Shown: in pieces, positions 9,121 through 19,809 of the stretch
Layout: every line of letters starts with the position of its first letter
Position numbering within the stretch: position 1 is the first letter of the stretch
From: Pseudorhizobium tarimense
GTDB lineage: Bacteria; Pseudomonadota; Alphaproteobacteria; Rhizobiales; Rhizobiaceae
Reading direction: 5' to 3'
Length of the DNA stretch: 64,000 nucleotides
NCBI RefSeq assembly: GCF_022968135.1
Contig: NZ_JALJRA010000008.1
Location: forward strand, 1 to 64,000
Translations under genes and position numbers: made by a program
Notes under the pieces: generated by a model
What the model was told of the DNA's origin: nothing
Databases searched by the model: none
The model's input: only the letters and a program-made list of their open reading frames with translations

Positions 9121-10098
9121 TCAAGTCCCCGGGAAACCGCGTCGTCTCCATTCGCTCCGCGGCACTGGCGCGCCGATATCGAAGGCAAACCGCATCACCT
9201 TCGTCGCATCCTCGTTGATTTCGCAGCGGAAGCTCAGATCGTACCACTGACCTTTCGCCCGAAAGGCTGTCTGCCGCAGTTCCAGCACCGTCCCCTCGGA
9301 CAATGGAGAGCGCGGGATGAAGTCGGGGTCCTGCGGTGGGGATGCATTGCGCAACTGCTCGGTCAGTTCCGTTTCGCAGAGCTGGGTCGCCCGCATGCTG
9401 CGCGGCAGGTCTTCCATGGCGGTGCGTGCGACGGGATCTTCGGTGATCTCTTCCGAAAACAGCACCTTCGCCTCGGTCAACGTCTCAACCGGTTCGTCAG
9501 TGGACTGTCCTTCGGCTTCGGAAGGCTCCTGCACCGTCTCCGGTGGAGCGGTTGCCGGCTCTGCGGCATCCGCCGTAGCAGTTTCGGCGGCCAGCGCCTC
9601 AGGCGCCTCCGCTTGCGGGTTCTCCTGAGGCTCGGCCTCCGCTTCCGGCTCTGGTGGCGTTTCCGGTTCTGGTGGCGCTTCCGGACCTCCCGCGGAGGCA
9701 TTGCCTTCCGGCGATTCTTTCGGACCCGGTGTCTCCTCGCCAAACTCGAACACGGGGCGAAGGGTTGGGATCGGCGATGCTTCTGCAGACTCTTCTTCGG
9801 CAGCTGTCTCAGGCGGCGGCGGTGGAGGCTCAGGCGCCTGCTCCTCCTCCGCTGGCGGCGGTGGCGGCTCCTCCGCCGCTTCCGGCTGAGGCTCGGCTTC
9901 TGGCGCAGGCTCCGGCGGGGGCTCGGGTTCCGGCGGCCGTTCGACGATCTCCACGGTCACCGCCTCCTCTTCCGGAGGAACCGGCAGTTCAAGCGGCAGA
10001 CCTAAGATCAGGATCGCTGCCAGCACGACATGCAGCGCAAAAGAGGCCGGAATGCCCCACCTCATGTCGCTTCGTCGTTTTTCGACCTCGTCTGCCAT
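9121..10098 (-). CDS. DUF930 protein with TonB/TolA-like Pro/Glu-rich linker
   Basis: A 325-residue envelope protein. One N-terminal membrane anchor (about residues 14-35, FALHVVLAAILILGLPL) is followed by ~160 residues of Pro/Glu/Ala repeats (PEPEPPPEPAPEAEPQPEA type), as in TonB or TolA spacers that cross the periplasm. The C-terminal ~110 residues, from about 215 (EDPVARTAMEDLPRSMRATQLCETEL) to the end, match the rhizobial DUF930 domain, with two Cys (QLCETEL, FRCEIN) that may pair. No ExbB/ExbD partners are nearby, so energy coupling is not implied. The repeat causes strong antisense reading frames, which I ignored. Confidence 0.82.
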   Translation of the reverse strand: MADEVEKRRSDMRWGIPASFALHVVLAAILILGLPLELPVPPEEEAVTVEIVERPPEPEPPPEPAPEAEPQPEAAEEPPPPPAEEEQAPEPPPPPPETAAEEESAEASPIPTLRPVFEFGEETPGPKESPEGNASAGGPEAPPEPETPPEPEAEAEPQENPQAEAPEALAAETATADAAEPATAPPETVQEPSEAEGQSTDEPVETLTEAKVLFSEEITEDPVARTAMEDLPRSMRATQLCETELTEQLRNASPPQDPDFIPRSPLSEGTVLELRQTAFRAKGQWYDLSFRCEINEDATKVMRFAFDIGAPVPRSEWRRRGFPGT

Positions 10099-10162
10099 GG
10101 CAGCGGATGTAAGGTTAAATCATGCGAGGATCGAGTCCCTGCGCATCAAAAGAAGAAGGCGG

Positions 10163-10510
10163 ATGATGAACCCTGTGCTGCTGACCTATGTCTCCCTCGC
10201 CGCCGCGATCGCTCTGGAAGTGGTCGGCACGACCTTTCTCCAGCAGAGCCAGCAATTCACCCGCCTATTACCAACCCTGCTTATGGCTCTTTGCTATGCG
10301 GCGGCCTTCTACCTGCTGTCACTGGCGCTCCGCACGATGCCGATCGGGGTCGCCTACGCGATCTGGAGCGGGCTGGGTATCGTGCTGATCTCGCTGGTCG
10401 GTTTCTTTATCCTCGGCCAGCGCCTCGACCTTCCCGCCATCCTCGGGATCGGACTGATCATTGCAGGCGTGGTGGTGGTGAACGTGTTCTCGTCCTCCGT
10501 CAGCCACTAA
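10163..10510 (+). CDS. small multidrug resistance (SMR) family efflux protein
   Basis: A 115-residue inner-membrane protein with four hydrophobic helices, typical of the EmrE/SugE family of proton-coupled exporters of quaternary ammonium compounds or guanidinium. The essential membrane-embedded Glu lies in helix 1 (AAAIALEVVGTTFL). Family motifs AYAIWSGLG and the helix-4 GLIIAGVVVVNVFS are present. Start is the ATG at 10163 (or 10166) behind AGAAGGCGG; the frame is open upstream to 10052 but that part overlaps the divergent DUF930 gene. It acts as a dimer in the family. Confidence 0.88.
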   Translation: MMNPVLLTYVSLAAAIALEVVGTTFLQQSQQFTRLLPTLLMALCYAAAFYLLSLALRTMPIGVAYAIWSGLGIVLISLVGFFILGQRLDLPAILGIGLIIAGVVVVNVFSSSVSH

Positions 10511-10511
10511 A

Positions 10512-10542
10512 AAGCCCCGGCCTGCTTTCGCTGGCCGAGGCT
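10512..10542. terminator. hairpin shared by the SMR and rpoD genes
   Basis: AAGCCCCGGCC and GGCCGAGGCTT form a stem with one mismatch around TGCTTTCGCT. It lies directly after the SMR stop, preceded by A-residues on the plus strand (T-run on the minus strand), so it can end rpoD transcripts from the other side as well. Confidence 0.65.
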
Positions 10543-10566
10543 TCGATATCTCCCGATGCCGAGTGT

Positions 10567-12624
<2,058 letters not shown>

Positions 12625-13058
12625 TTAATTTCGCTTTCCCTGAACGCCACCTCGCCGCGGTGGCCGCCGGCTTGGGGCTTATCGCCCCAGCCGCGAATCA
12701 CTGTTCAACACGTACGGAATGATCTTTAATTCCGGATTACCACGACGGCAGCTGCCTGAAGACGGCGCCCCTGTCCTGCAGGACACCGATCGCGACCCGG
12801 CGCGCTTGACCCACTCCACCTTTTCTGCCTGCTGTGGTGATTCCCACAAATTAACGCTCCGTCAAGCTTTTCTAGGGCGATGAGCCGGAGAAAAGTGGAA
12901 AAAGCCGTCTTATTCAGCTTCGAGGTCGAACATGTACACGGTTGCCGGATATGTAGGCAGTCGCTGATCGGTGACAAGAGCCGACAGATCTAAATGTGGT
13001 ACCCCCATTCACCCCGTGCATGCGCTCTCACTATAGTTATACAACGATTCGCCAAGGC
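12625..13058. other. rpoD upstream region, no gene seen
   Basis: This 434-bp gap lies between the dnaG stop and the rpoD start, both on the minus strand. I see no convincing gene. A TTGACG (-35-like, minus strand) lies at 12860-12865, but the matching -10 is poor. It probably holds the rpoD promoter and 5' leader. Confidence 0.45.
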
Positions 13059-15041
13059 CTAGCCATGTCCGACGGCAGCGCCCTTGACGCGGCCAGACAT
13101 CACACCGAAGCCGTCGATGATCGCTTCCTGGTTCTCCAAGCGCCCGATCTCTAGCTGGACCTCCGACAGGGCGAGCATCAGAGCGGTTGCCCGCTCCTCC
13201 TCATCCGCCGCGGTTTCGGCGATCTCCCGCTCCAGCTCGATCTTCTGCCAGCGAAGCTCCTTGTTTCGCGAGTGCAGGGCATAAGCCTGGCGATAGGCCT
13301 GCACGACGTCCTGCAAGTCCGCTTCCGGTGTGGCGGTCCATAGCCGGGCGTTGCGGACCTGCTGGTTCATCGTCGCAAGCAGAGCCTCAAAGCCATTTTC
13401 CTCCAGCTGCTCGCGCAAGTGTTCACGGTCAAGGCGGGCACCGAGCTTTGCCGCCACGGTCAGGAGACACGACCAGAAGCGCTGCAGATCCCGGCTCTCG
13501 AAATCCACGCCTGCAATCTCGTCATAATCATCGAGAAGCAGTTGCGGATGGTTGACCACCGTCAGCGCCAACACGCTTTCGCGGAGCGCCGGCAGGTCCC
13601 GATGCCCACGCACCAACCCGGAGCGGGCAAGCCGATCCGAAACGACCACACCCCGCTCCTGCCCCCGTCCTTGGCCGGAAGCGTTTCCTGCCCGCGGGCC
13701 GCGCGCTTGGAAGCCGCCGCGCTTGTCACTGTTGCGGTCACCACGGAAGAAGACGTTCAGCCGCTCGCGCATCTCCTGCTGGTAGTACCGCCGAACATTC
13801 TCGTCCGCGATCACAGAAACGATCTGCTTGAGGCGCGCTTCGAGCTCTGCCCGCTTCTCCGGCGTGTCGAAACTCCCCCCGGAGGTCTCGCGCATCCACA
13901 TCATCTCGGCGAGCGGACGCGCTTCCGCCATGACCTTGTCGAACGGGCCGCGCCCGTCCTGCCGAACGAGGTCGTCAGGGTCCTTGCCTTCCGGTAGCAG
14001 GGCGAAGCGAACGGAACGACCGGGCTTCAGGAAGGGCAGTGCCAGATCAGCTGCGCGGTTGGCGGCACGGGTTCCGGCGCCATCGCCGTCGAAGCAGAGC
14101 ACCGGCTCCGACGACATCTTCCACAGGAGATCCAGCTGGTTCTCCGTCAGCGCCGTCCCAAGCGGCGCCACCGCATTCTCCACCCCCGCCTGATGGAGGG
14201 CGATCACGTCCATATAGCCTTCGACTGCGATCACCGTCCCGCCATCACGCGAGCCGGCACTGCCCTGCGCAGCGCGCCGCGCCCGGGCAAAATTGTAGAG
14301 CACCTGCCCCTTGTGGAAGAGCTCGGTCTCGTTCGAGTTGAGGTATTTTGCCGGTGCGTCCGGCGACATGGCACGGCCGCCAAAGGCGATCACCTTCTCG
14401 CGCGACGACAGGATCGGGAACATGATGCGATCACGGAACCGATCATAGGAGACGGCAATGCCCTCCCCGTGAACAACGAGCCCGCACGCCTCGACCTGCT
14501 CCTTCGGCACACCCTTGCCCGCGAGGAACTCCTTAAGCGCGTTGCGGCTTTCGGGCGCGTAGCCCAGCCGGAAGGTCTCGACCGTCCGCCCCGTCACCCC
14601 ACGATCCCGCAAGTAGGCGCGAGCCCGGGCTCCGGCTGCACTCTGCAACTGATCCTGGAAGAACTGCGTCGCCAGTTCCATGACGTCGAGAAGCGTCGTC
14701 CGCTCTTTCTCGCGCCGCTCCGCCTGCGGATCCGGCTGCGGGAGCGCGATCCCGGCCATATCGGCGATCTGCTGCACCGCCTCCGGAAATTTCAGCCCTT
14801 CGAGATCCGTCAGGTAGCGGAAATGATCACCGGATACGCCGCAGCCGAAGCAATGATACCGCCCCTTCCGGTCTTCGCAGTGAAAGCTCGGGCTCTTCTC
14901 GCCGTGAAACGGGCAGCAAGCCCAGTAGTCTCCCCGGGCGACATTGGTCTTCTTGCGGTCCCATGTGACGCGGCGGCCGATAACCGACGAGATCGGCACG
15001 CGATCACGGATTTCGTCGAGAAAGCTGTTGGAAAAGCGCAT
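13059..15041 (-). CDS. DNA primase DnaG
   Basis: A ~660-residue replication primase making RNA primers for DNA synthesis with the replicative helicase. The N-terminal CHC2-type zinc site is visible (CCPFHGEK..SFHC and CFGCGVSG), then the TOPRIM catalytic core (IAVEGYMDVIAL, with acidic residues in LCFDGDGAGTRAA), and a C-terminal helicase-binding domain. I prefer the ATG at 15041 over the adjacent ATG at 15044 because GAGG then sits at workable spacing. It lies between yqeY (upstream) and rpoD (downstream), the common dnaG-rpoD macromolecular synthesis arrangement. Confidence 0.97.
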   Translation of the reverse strand: MRFSNSFLDEIRDRVPISSVIGRRVTWDRKKTNVARGDYWACCPFHGEKSPSFHCEDRKGRYHCFGCGVSGDHFRYLTDLEGLKFPEAVQQIADMAGIALPQPDPQAERREKERTTLLDVMELATQFFQDQLQSAAGARARAYLRDRGVTGRTVETFRLGYAPESRNALKEFLAGKGVPKEQVEACGLVVHGEGIAVSYDRFRDRIMFPILSSREKVIAFGGRAMSPDAPAKYLNSNETELFHKGQVLYNFARARRAAQGSAGSRDGGTVIAVEGYMDVIALHQAGVENAVAPLGTALTENQLDLLWKMSSEPVLCFDGDGAGTRAANRAADLALPFLKPGRSVRFALLPEGKDPDDLVRQDGRGPFDKVMAEARPLAEMMWMRETSGGSFDTPEKRAELEARLKQIVSVIADENVRRYYQQEMRERLNVFFRGDRNSDKRGGFQARGPRAGNASGQGRGQERGVVVSDRLARSGLVRGHRDLPALRESVLALTVVNHPQLLLDDYDEIAGVDFESRDLQRFWSCLLTVAAKLGARLDREHLREQLEENGFEALLATMNQQVRNARLWTATPEADLQDVVQAYRQAYALHSRNKELRWQKIELEREIAETAADEEERATALMLALSEVQLEIGRLENQEAIIDGFGVMSGRVKGAAVGHG

Positions 15042-15062
15042 CATTACCTCGGGTCCCCGACC

Positions 15063-15092
15063 AGTATAGGGGTCGACGCCAAGCTATGCCAA
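15063..15092 (-). promoter_or_regulatory. candidate dnaG promoter
   Basis: On the minus strand TTGGCA (15087-15092) and TATACT (15063-15068) are separated by 18 bases, a good sigma-70-type promoter. The start would fall about 12 bases before the dnaG start codon. Confidence 0.4.
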
Positions 15093-15190
15093 TCGCAAAG
15101 CATGTCATGCCCGCTATTCACAGCCGCCACAATGCAAAAAGCGGGACCAGCACTGGCCCAGCCCGAAGCGTCATCGATCGCTGATGACAG

Positions 15191-15643
15191 CTATTTCAGC
15201 AGATCCTTGACCATTCCGGACGCCTTCGCGAAGTCCATCTGGCCCGGATACTTCTCCTTCAGCGCGTTCATGCACTTGCCCATGTCGCGCAGCCCGTGTG
15301 CCCCCGTTTCGGAAACGACGGACTGGCAGAGCTGCCGGACCTTTTCCTCCGACAGCTGTTCGGGCATGAAGCTCTTGATCACATGGATTTCCTCGCGCTC
15401 CTGCGCGGCAAGCTCGCTGCGGCCGGCCTCGTCGTAGATGCGCGCCGATTCCTCGCGCTGCTTCACCATCTTCTGCAGGACCTGCATGATCTCTTCGTCA
15501 CTGACGGGATCCTTGCCGGCGCCGCGGTTCGCAATGTCGCGATCCTTGATGGCCGTCTGGATGAGACGCACGGTGGACAGACGTCGGCTGTCCTTTGCCT
15601 TCATCGCATCCTTCATTTCGTTCGCGAGCTTATCGCGCATCAT
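15191..15643 (-). CDS. GatB/YqeY domain-containing protein
   Basis: A 150-residue protein with the YqeY domain, related to the C-terminal tRNA-binding tail of GatB (amidotransferase subunit B). Its stand-alone role is unknown, though a tRNA-linked one is assumed. Visible family segments are RLSTVRLIQTAIKDRDI, a Lys/Glu-rich middle (KMVKQREESARIYDEAGR), and MGKCMNALKEKYPGQMD near the end. Start ATG at 15643 follows AAAGGAGCAGG. It precedes dnaG on the same strand, the usual neighbourhood in many bacteria. The frame open to 15727 is not needed. Confidence 0.9.
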   Translation of the reverse strand: MMRDKLANEMKDAMKAKDSRRLSTVRLIQTAIKDRDIANRGAGKDPVSDEEIMQVLQKMVKQREESARIYDEAGRSELAAQEREEIHVIKSFMPEQLSEEKVRQLCQSVVSETGAHGLRDMGKCMNALKEKYPGQMDFAKASGMVKDLLK

Positions 15644-15962
15644 GTTCCTGCTCCTTTGGAGAAGCCGCGGGCGGGTAGCCAATTGCGGCTTTTCCTTGTC
15701 GATGAGGCCGCTCTCATAGACAAGCACGCCGACACGATCAAATCAAATCAGGCAAGCTCTTGATTTTGTTGGGAGCAAAATCCACTTAGAAAGAACATGG
15801 CTGACATTGACCGCTTCGCGCGCTTTGTCTATTTTCCGGCACCTGCACGAGATTTCGGTATTGGGCTGCGCGGGTCATCCGGCGCGCCCTTTTCTGCGAC
15901 CATAAATGGCCCTGTTTCCCCGCGACTTCAAGTGGTGGGGCTTAAGGGGCAGAAGGATAGAG

Positions 15963-17168
15963 ATGACCGCCACCGCCCCCTGGACAAGCAAAAAACCCAC
16001 CGCCGTTCTGGTCCTCGCCGATGGCACCGTCATCGAGGGCGTGGGAGTCGGCGCAACCGGCAAGGTCTGTGCCGAGGTCTGCTTCAATACGTCTCTTACC
16101 GGGTACCAAGAGATCCTGACCGACCCCTCCTATCTCGGCCAGATCGTCACCTTCACCTTCCCGCATATCGGCAATATCGGCACAAATGAAGAAGACATCG
16201 AGGACCTGACGCCAGCGGCACGTCGCGGCGCAGTCGGCGTCATCTTCAAGGCCGACATCACCGAGCCGTCGAACTATCGCGCAGCGAAGCATCTCGACGA
16301 ATGGCTGAAGTCGCGGGGCGTGATCGGACTTTCCGGCATCGACACCCGGGCGCTCACCGCCTGGATCCGTGAGAAGGGCGCACCGAACGCGGTGATCGCC
16401 CACGACCCCAACGGCGTCTTTGACATCGAGGCGCTGAAGGCCGAGGCGCGCAACTGGAGCGGCATAGAAGGGCTCGATCTTGCAAAGGAGGCCACGTCGG
16501 GGCAGTCGTCGCAGTGGACGCAGACGCCCTGGGTCTGGGATGAAGGTTACGGCGAAGCGGACACGGCAGAAGCAAAGTACCATATTGTCTGCGTCGACTA
16601 CGGCGTGAAGCGCAACATCCTGCGGCTCTTCGCCGGACTGGACTGCAAGGTGACGGTTGTTCCGGCACAGACCTCAGCCGAGGACATCATGGCGCTCAAC
16701 CCCGATGGCGTCTTCCTGTCCAATGGACCAGGCGATCCGGCCGCAACAGGCGAATACGCCGTGCCGGTCATCCGGCGGGTCCTGGAAAAGGATGTACCGA
16801 CCTTCGGCATCTGCCTTGGCCACCAGATGCTTGGTCTCGCCCTCGGCGCCACGACGACCAAGATGCACCAAGGTCACCACGGTGGAAACCACCCGGTGAA
16901 GGACCATACGACCGGCAAGGTCGAGATCGTCTCGATGAATCACGGGTTCGCAGTTGACTCGAACTCGCTGCCCGAAGGCGTTGAGGAGACTCATATTTCC
17001 CTGTTCGACGGCACGAACTGCGGCCTGCGCCTCAGCGGCAAGCCCGTCTTCTCGGTTCAGCATCACCCGGAAGCCTCTCCCGGTCCGCAGGACAGCCACT
17101 ACCTGTTCCGCCGCTTCATCAACATGGTGCGCGAGCGCAAGGGCGAACCGGCGCTCGCCGAACGGTAA
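15963..17168 (+). CDS. carbamoyl-phosphate synthase small subunit CarA
   Basis: The 401-residue glutamine amidotransferase subunit of carbamoyl-phosphate synthase; it frees ammonia from glutamine and passes it to CarB for arginine and pyrimidine synthesis. The N-terminal CPSase_sm domain covers ~1-150. The class I amidotransferase domain holds the nucleophile Cys284 (FGICLGHQ) and the His368/Glu370 pair in QHHPEASPG. The start at 15963 has GAAGGATAG upstream; a longer frame to 15906 lacks this. CarB lies about 4 kb downstream on the same strand, separated by three minus-strand genes, so the two are transcribed apart. Confidence 0.97.
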   Translation: MTATAPWTSKKPTAVLVLADGTVIEGVGVGATGKVCAEVCFNTSLTGYQEILTDPSYLGQIVTFTFPHIGNIGTNEEDIEDLTPAARRGAVGVIFKADITEPSNYRAAKHLDEWLKSRGVIGLSGIDTRALTAWIREKGAPNAVIAHDPNGVFDIEALKAEARNWSGIEGLDLAKEATSGQSSQWTQTPWVWDEGYGEADTAEAKYHIVCVDYGVKRNILRLFAGLDCKVTVVPAQTSAEDIMALNPDGVFLSNGPGDPAATGEYAVPVIRRVLEKDVPTFGICLGHQMLGLALGATTTKMHQGHHGGNHPVKDHTTGKVEIVSMNHGFAVDSNSLPEGVEETHISLFDGTNCGLRLSGKPVFSVQHHPEASPGPQDSHYLFRRFINMVRERKGEPALAER

Positions 17169-17175
17169 CTTTCTC

Positions 17176-17203
17176 GAAGCCCGCCCCTGGCGGGCTTCTT
17201 TTT
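17176..17203 (+). terminator. carA terminator
   Basis: A perfect 10-bp stem, GAAGCCCGCC/GGCGGGCTTC, with a 3-base loop and a T-run. It lies 8 bp after the carA stop and touches the end of the convergent MATE gene. Confidence 0.9.
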
Positions 17204-18578
17204 AGCGCTGTCGAACGAGCCGATAGAAGCGGCCGCAGAGAAGCAAGGCGGCGGCTCCAAGGCCGGTGACGAAGCCGAACCAGACGCCTGGGCCGCCATA
17301 GCCGAGCGGGAAGGCGAAGATCCAGGCGCAGGCAAAGCCGATCGGCCAATAGGCGACGAGCGCCAGCATCATCGGGATCTTGGTATCCTTCAAGCCGCGT
17401 AAAAGCCCCGCCCCCACCGCCTGCAGGCCGTCAGCCATCTGGAACACGCCCGCAATGACGATGAGCGAGATCGCGTAGTCCAGCACAGCCTGCGCATCCG
17501 CCCGCCGCGTGTCTAGAAACAGCCCGCCCAATTCGCGCGGCAGCAGTGCAAAAAGCGTGCTGCCGCAGATCGAGAAGCAGAGGCTGACTGCCAGGACCGC
17601 AATCGCCGCCCGCCTGACACCCACCATATCGTCCCGCCCATAGGCAAGCCCCACCCGCACGGTCGCAACCTGCGCGAGGCCGAGCGGGATCATGAAGGCG
17701 ATTGAGGCCAATTGCAGGGCAATTCCGTGAGCGGCAAGCTCGCGTGTGCCGATCGTGCCGATCAGAAGGGACGCGGCGGCAAACAGGCTGGTTTCCGCAA
17801 GGATGGTGAAGCTGATCGGCAAGCCCAGCGCCAGGTTCTCGCGGATCGCGCCCCAGTCGGCGCGCCAGAACCGGACGAAGAGCTCGAAGGCCTTAGTCTC
17901 CATCTGGCTGCCGATATAGATGATCATCGCGACACAGCCAAGTGTGCTGGCGCAGACGGACGCGACCGCGGCGCCCTGCAGACCCCAGGCGGGTAAGCCG
18001 AAGTTGCCGAAGATGAGCGCGTAGTTCAGGCCGGCGTTGGCGAAGAACATGCCGATGGTGACATAGAGAATGATGCTGCCGCGCTCGAGCCCGCTGAGGA
18101 AGCTTCGAAGAACCATCAGCACCAGTGCCGGAAAGATCCCCCACTGGGCGATGCGCAGGTACCCTCGCGCCAGCGCGGCCACCTCCTGCTCCTGGCCGAG
18201 CGCAAGCAGGATCGGCTGCGAAAACCAAAGGATGGGGGCGGTCAAGGCGCCATAGCCGAGGGCCACCCACATCCCCATGCGAACGGCGCGGCGCACGGAT
18301 GTCACGTCGCCGCGTCCAACGGCGTGAGCCACCATCGGCACGACGGCTGCGGCAAACCCGGTACCGAAGATGAAGACGATGAAGAACATCTGGCTGCCGA
18401 GGACCACTGCGGCAAGCTCGGTCGTGCCGAGCCAGCCGACCATGATGACATCGGTGGTGTTGATCGCCATCTGGGCAAGCTGCGCCCCTACGAAGGGAAC
18501 GCCGAGCCCGATCGTGGAGCGGACATGGCGGCCCCAGCTATTGTTGGCGGCAACGGTATCTATCGCAGCGCTGGACAT
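17202..18578 (-). CDS. MATE family efflux transporter
   Basis: A 458-residue inner-membrane protein with about 12 hydrophobic helices in two halves, of the multidrug and toxic compound extrusion (NorM-like) family, exporting cationic compounds in exchange for Na+ or H+. Segments typical of the family are GLGVPFVGAQLAQMAINTTD near residue 25-44 and GLPISFTILAETSLFAA in the second half. The ATG at 18578 follows GGAGAAGAG; the open frame up to 18821 is not hydrophobic and was left out. Substrate cannot be told. Confidence 0.9.
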   Translation of the reverse strand: MSSAAIDTVAANNSWGRHVRSTIGLGVPFVGAQLAQMAINTTDVIMVGWLGTTELAAVVLGSQMFFIVFIFGTGFAAAVVPMVAHAVGRGDVTSVRRAVRMGMWVALGYGALTAPILWFSQPILLALGQEQEVAALARGYLRIAQWGIFPALVLMVLRSFLSGLERGSIILYVTIGMFFANAGLNYALIFGNFGLPAWGLQGAAVASVCASTLGCVAMIIYIGSQMETKAFELFVRFWRADWGAIRENLALGLPISFTILAETSLFAAASLLIGTIGTRELAAHGIALQLASIAFMIPLGLAQVATVRVGLAYGRDDMVGVRRAAIAVLAVSLCFSICGSTLFALLPRELGGLFLDTRRADAQAVLDYAISLIVIAGVFQMADGLQAVGAGLLRGLKDTKIPMMLALVAYWPIGFACAWIFAFPLGYGGPGVWFGFVTGLGAAALLLCGRFYRLVRQR

Positions 18579-18826
18579 CGCTCTTCTCCAAATGGAACCG
18601 CCGCTCCGAGGGATGGCAAGCGGCGGCATCGGAGCTATAGATCGGCGACGGAGGAGCGGCAAGCTGAGGCCCTGTTCCGGAGCCGCAGAGCCGTTCAATG
18701 TTTTTGATACAGCCGACAAAGATGTTGATGGCGCGAGTGAACCTATCCGGCACGAAGGCCGAACGGAGCCGGATCCGCAACGAGCCCATAGATAGAACAA
18801 CTTAACAGAGACAGCTTCCACTCCGC

Positions 18827-19732
18827 CTAAATATCGGCGGAGAAAGTATCGCAGCTGTTGATGTCGCCGCTTTCGAAGCCGCGGCGGAACCAGGTCATCC
18901 GCTGCTCGGACGTCCCGTGATTGAAGCTTTCAGGCACGACATATCCCTGGCTGCGCCGCTGAAGCGTATCGTCACCGATCTGCTGGGCCGCGTTCAGAGC
19001 TTCCTGAAGATCGCCCTGCTCAAGGATCCCCTTCTGGTCGGTGAACTTGCCCCAGACGCCGGCAAAGCAATCGGCCTGCAGTTCCACACGCACCGACATC
19101 CTGTTCGCCTCCACCTCGCTCATGCGCTGACGTGCCTCGTTGAAGCGCGGCAGGATACCGAGCAGGTTCTGGACGTGATGGCCGACTTCATGCGCAACCA
19201 CATAGGCTTGCGCAAAGTCCCCTGAAGCATCGAACTGACGCTGCAGATCATCGAAAAAGGCGGTGTCGAGATAGACCTTGCGATCGCTGGGGCAGTAGAA
19301 AGGTCCGCTTGCCGAGGATGCAAAGCCGCAGGCCGAATTCACCTGTCCGGAAAACAGCACCAGCGTCGGCTCCTGATAGTTCTCACCGCTCGCCTGGAAG
19401 ATACCGTTCCAGGTGTCTTCGGTCTCTGCCAATACCGTGCGTACGAAGGCCGTCATCTCGTCGTTCGGCGGCGCCGAAGTCTGCTGCTGCTCATAGCCCC
19501 CGCCACCAGAGCCGATGTCCTCGCCCGAAAGCAGCATCAACGGGTTGATGCCCAGCGCCCAAGAGACGATGAGGATCAGGATGACGCCACCGATCCCGAG
19601 GCCACCTCCGGCGCGTCGTACGCCCCCACGTCCGACCGGGATGCGCATGCCGCCGCGACCGAACGGACTGCGCCCCCCGGCACCGCGCCGATCCTCGACG
19701 TTGCTCGACTGACGCCGGCCTCTCCACTCCAT
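18827..19732 (-). CDS. neutral zinc metallopeptidase family protein (YpfJ-like)
   Basis: A 301-residue putative membrane-anchored metallopeptidase. It opens with a basic Gly/Arg-rich stretch, then a single membrane helix (about residues 46-65, GIGGVILILIVSWALGI), then the extracytoplasmic domain. The zinc-binding HEVGHH motif lies in AYVVAHEVGHHVQNLLG, and a downstream Glu (EVEANRMSVRVELQADCFAG) can be the third ligand. Cys pairs (NSACGF, FYCPSD) may form a disulfide. The domain belongs to the family Zn_peptidase. The physiological substrate is unknown. It is followed on the minus strand by the MATE gene after ~250 bp. Confidence 0.88.
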   Translation of the reverse strand: MEWRGRRQSSNVEDRRGAGGRSPFGRGGMRIPVGRGGVRRAGGGLGIGGVILILIVSWALGINPLMLLSGEDIGSGGGGYEQQQTSAPPNDEMTAFVRTVLAETEDTWNGIFQASGENYQEPTLVLFSGQVNSACGFASSASGPFYCPSDRKVYLDTAFFDDLQRQFDASGDFAQAYVVAHEVGHHVQNLLGILPRFNEARQRMSEVEANRMSVRVELQADCFAGVWGKFTDQKGILEQGDLQEALNAAQQIGDDTLQRRSQGYVVPESFNHGTSEQRMTWFRRGFESGDINSCDTFSADI

Positions 19733-19809
19733 CTTCTCTCTCCTGCGGATGATCCACGCGGCCTACAACGCAACAACGGGGAAGATGATCCACCTTTCCG
19801 GCAACGTCA

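Noticed and set aside
13018..13045. ACTATAGTTATAC as promoter for rpoD
   Set aside because: It lies just after the dnaG stop, but no -35 element sits at acceptable spacing on either strand.
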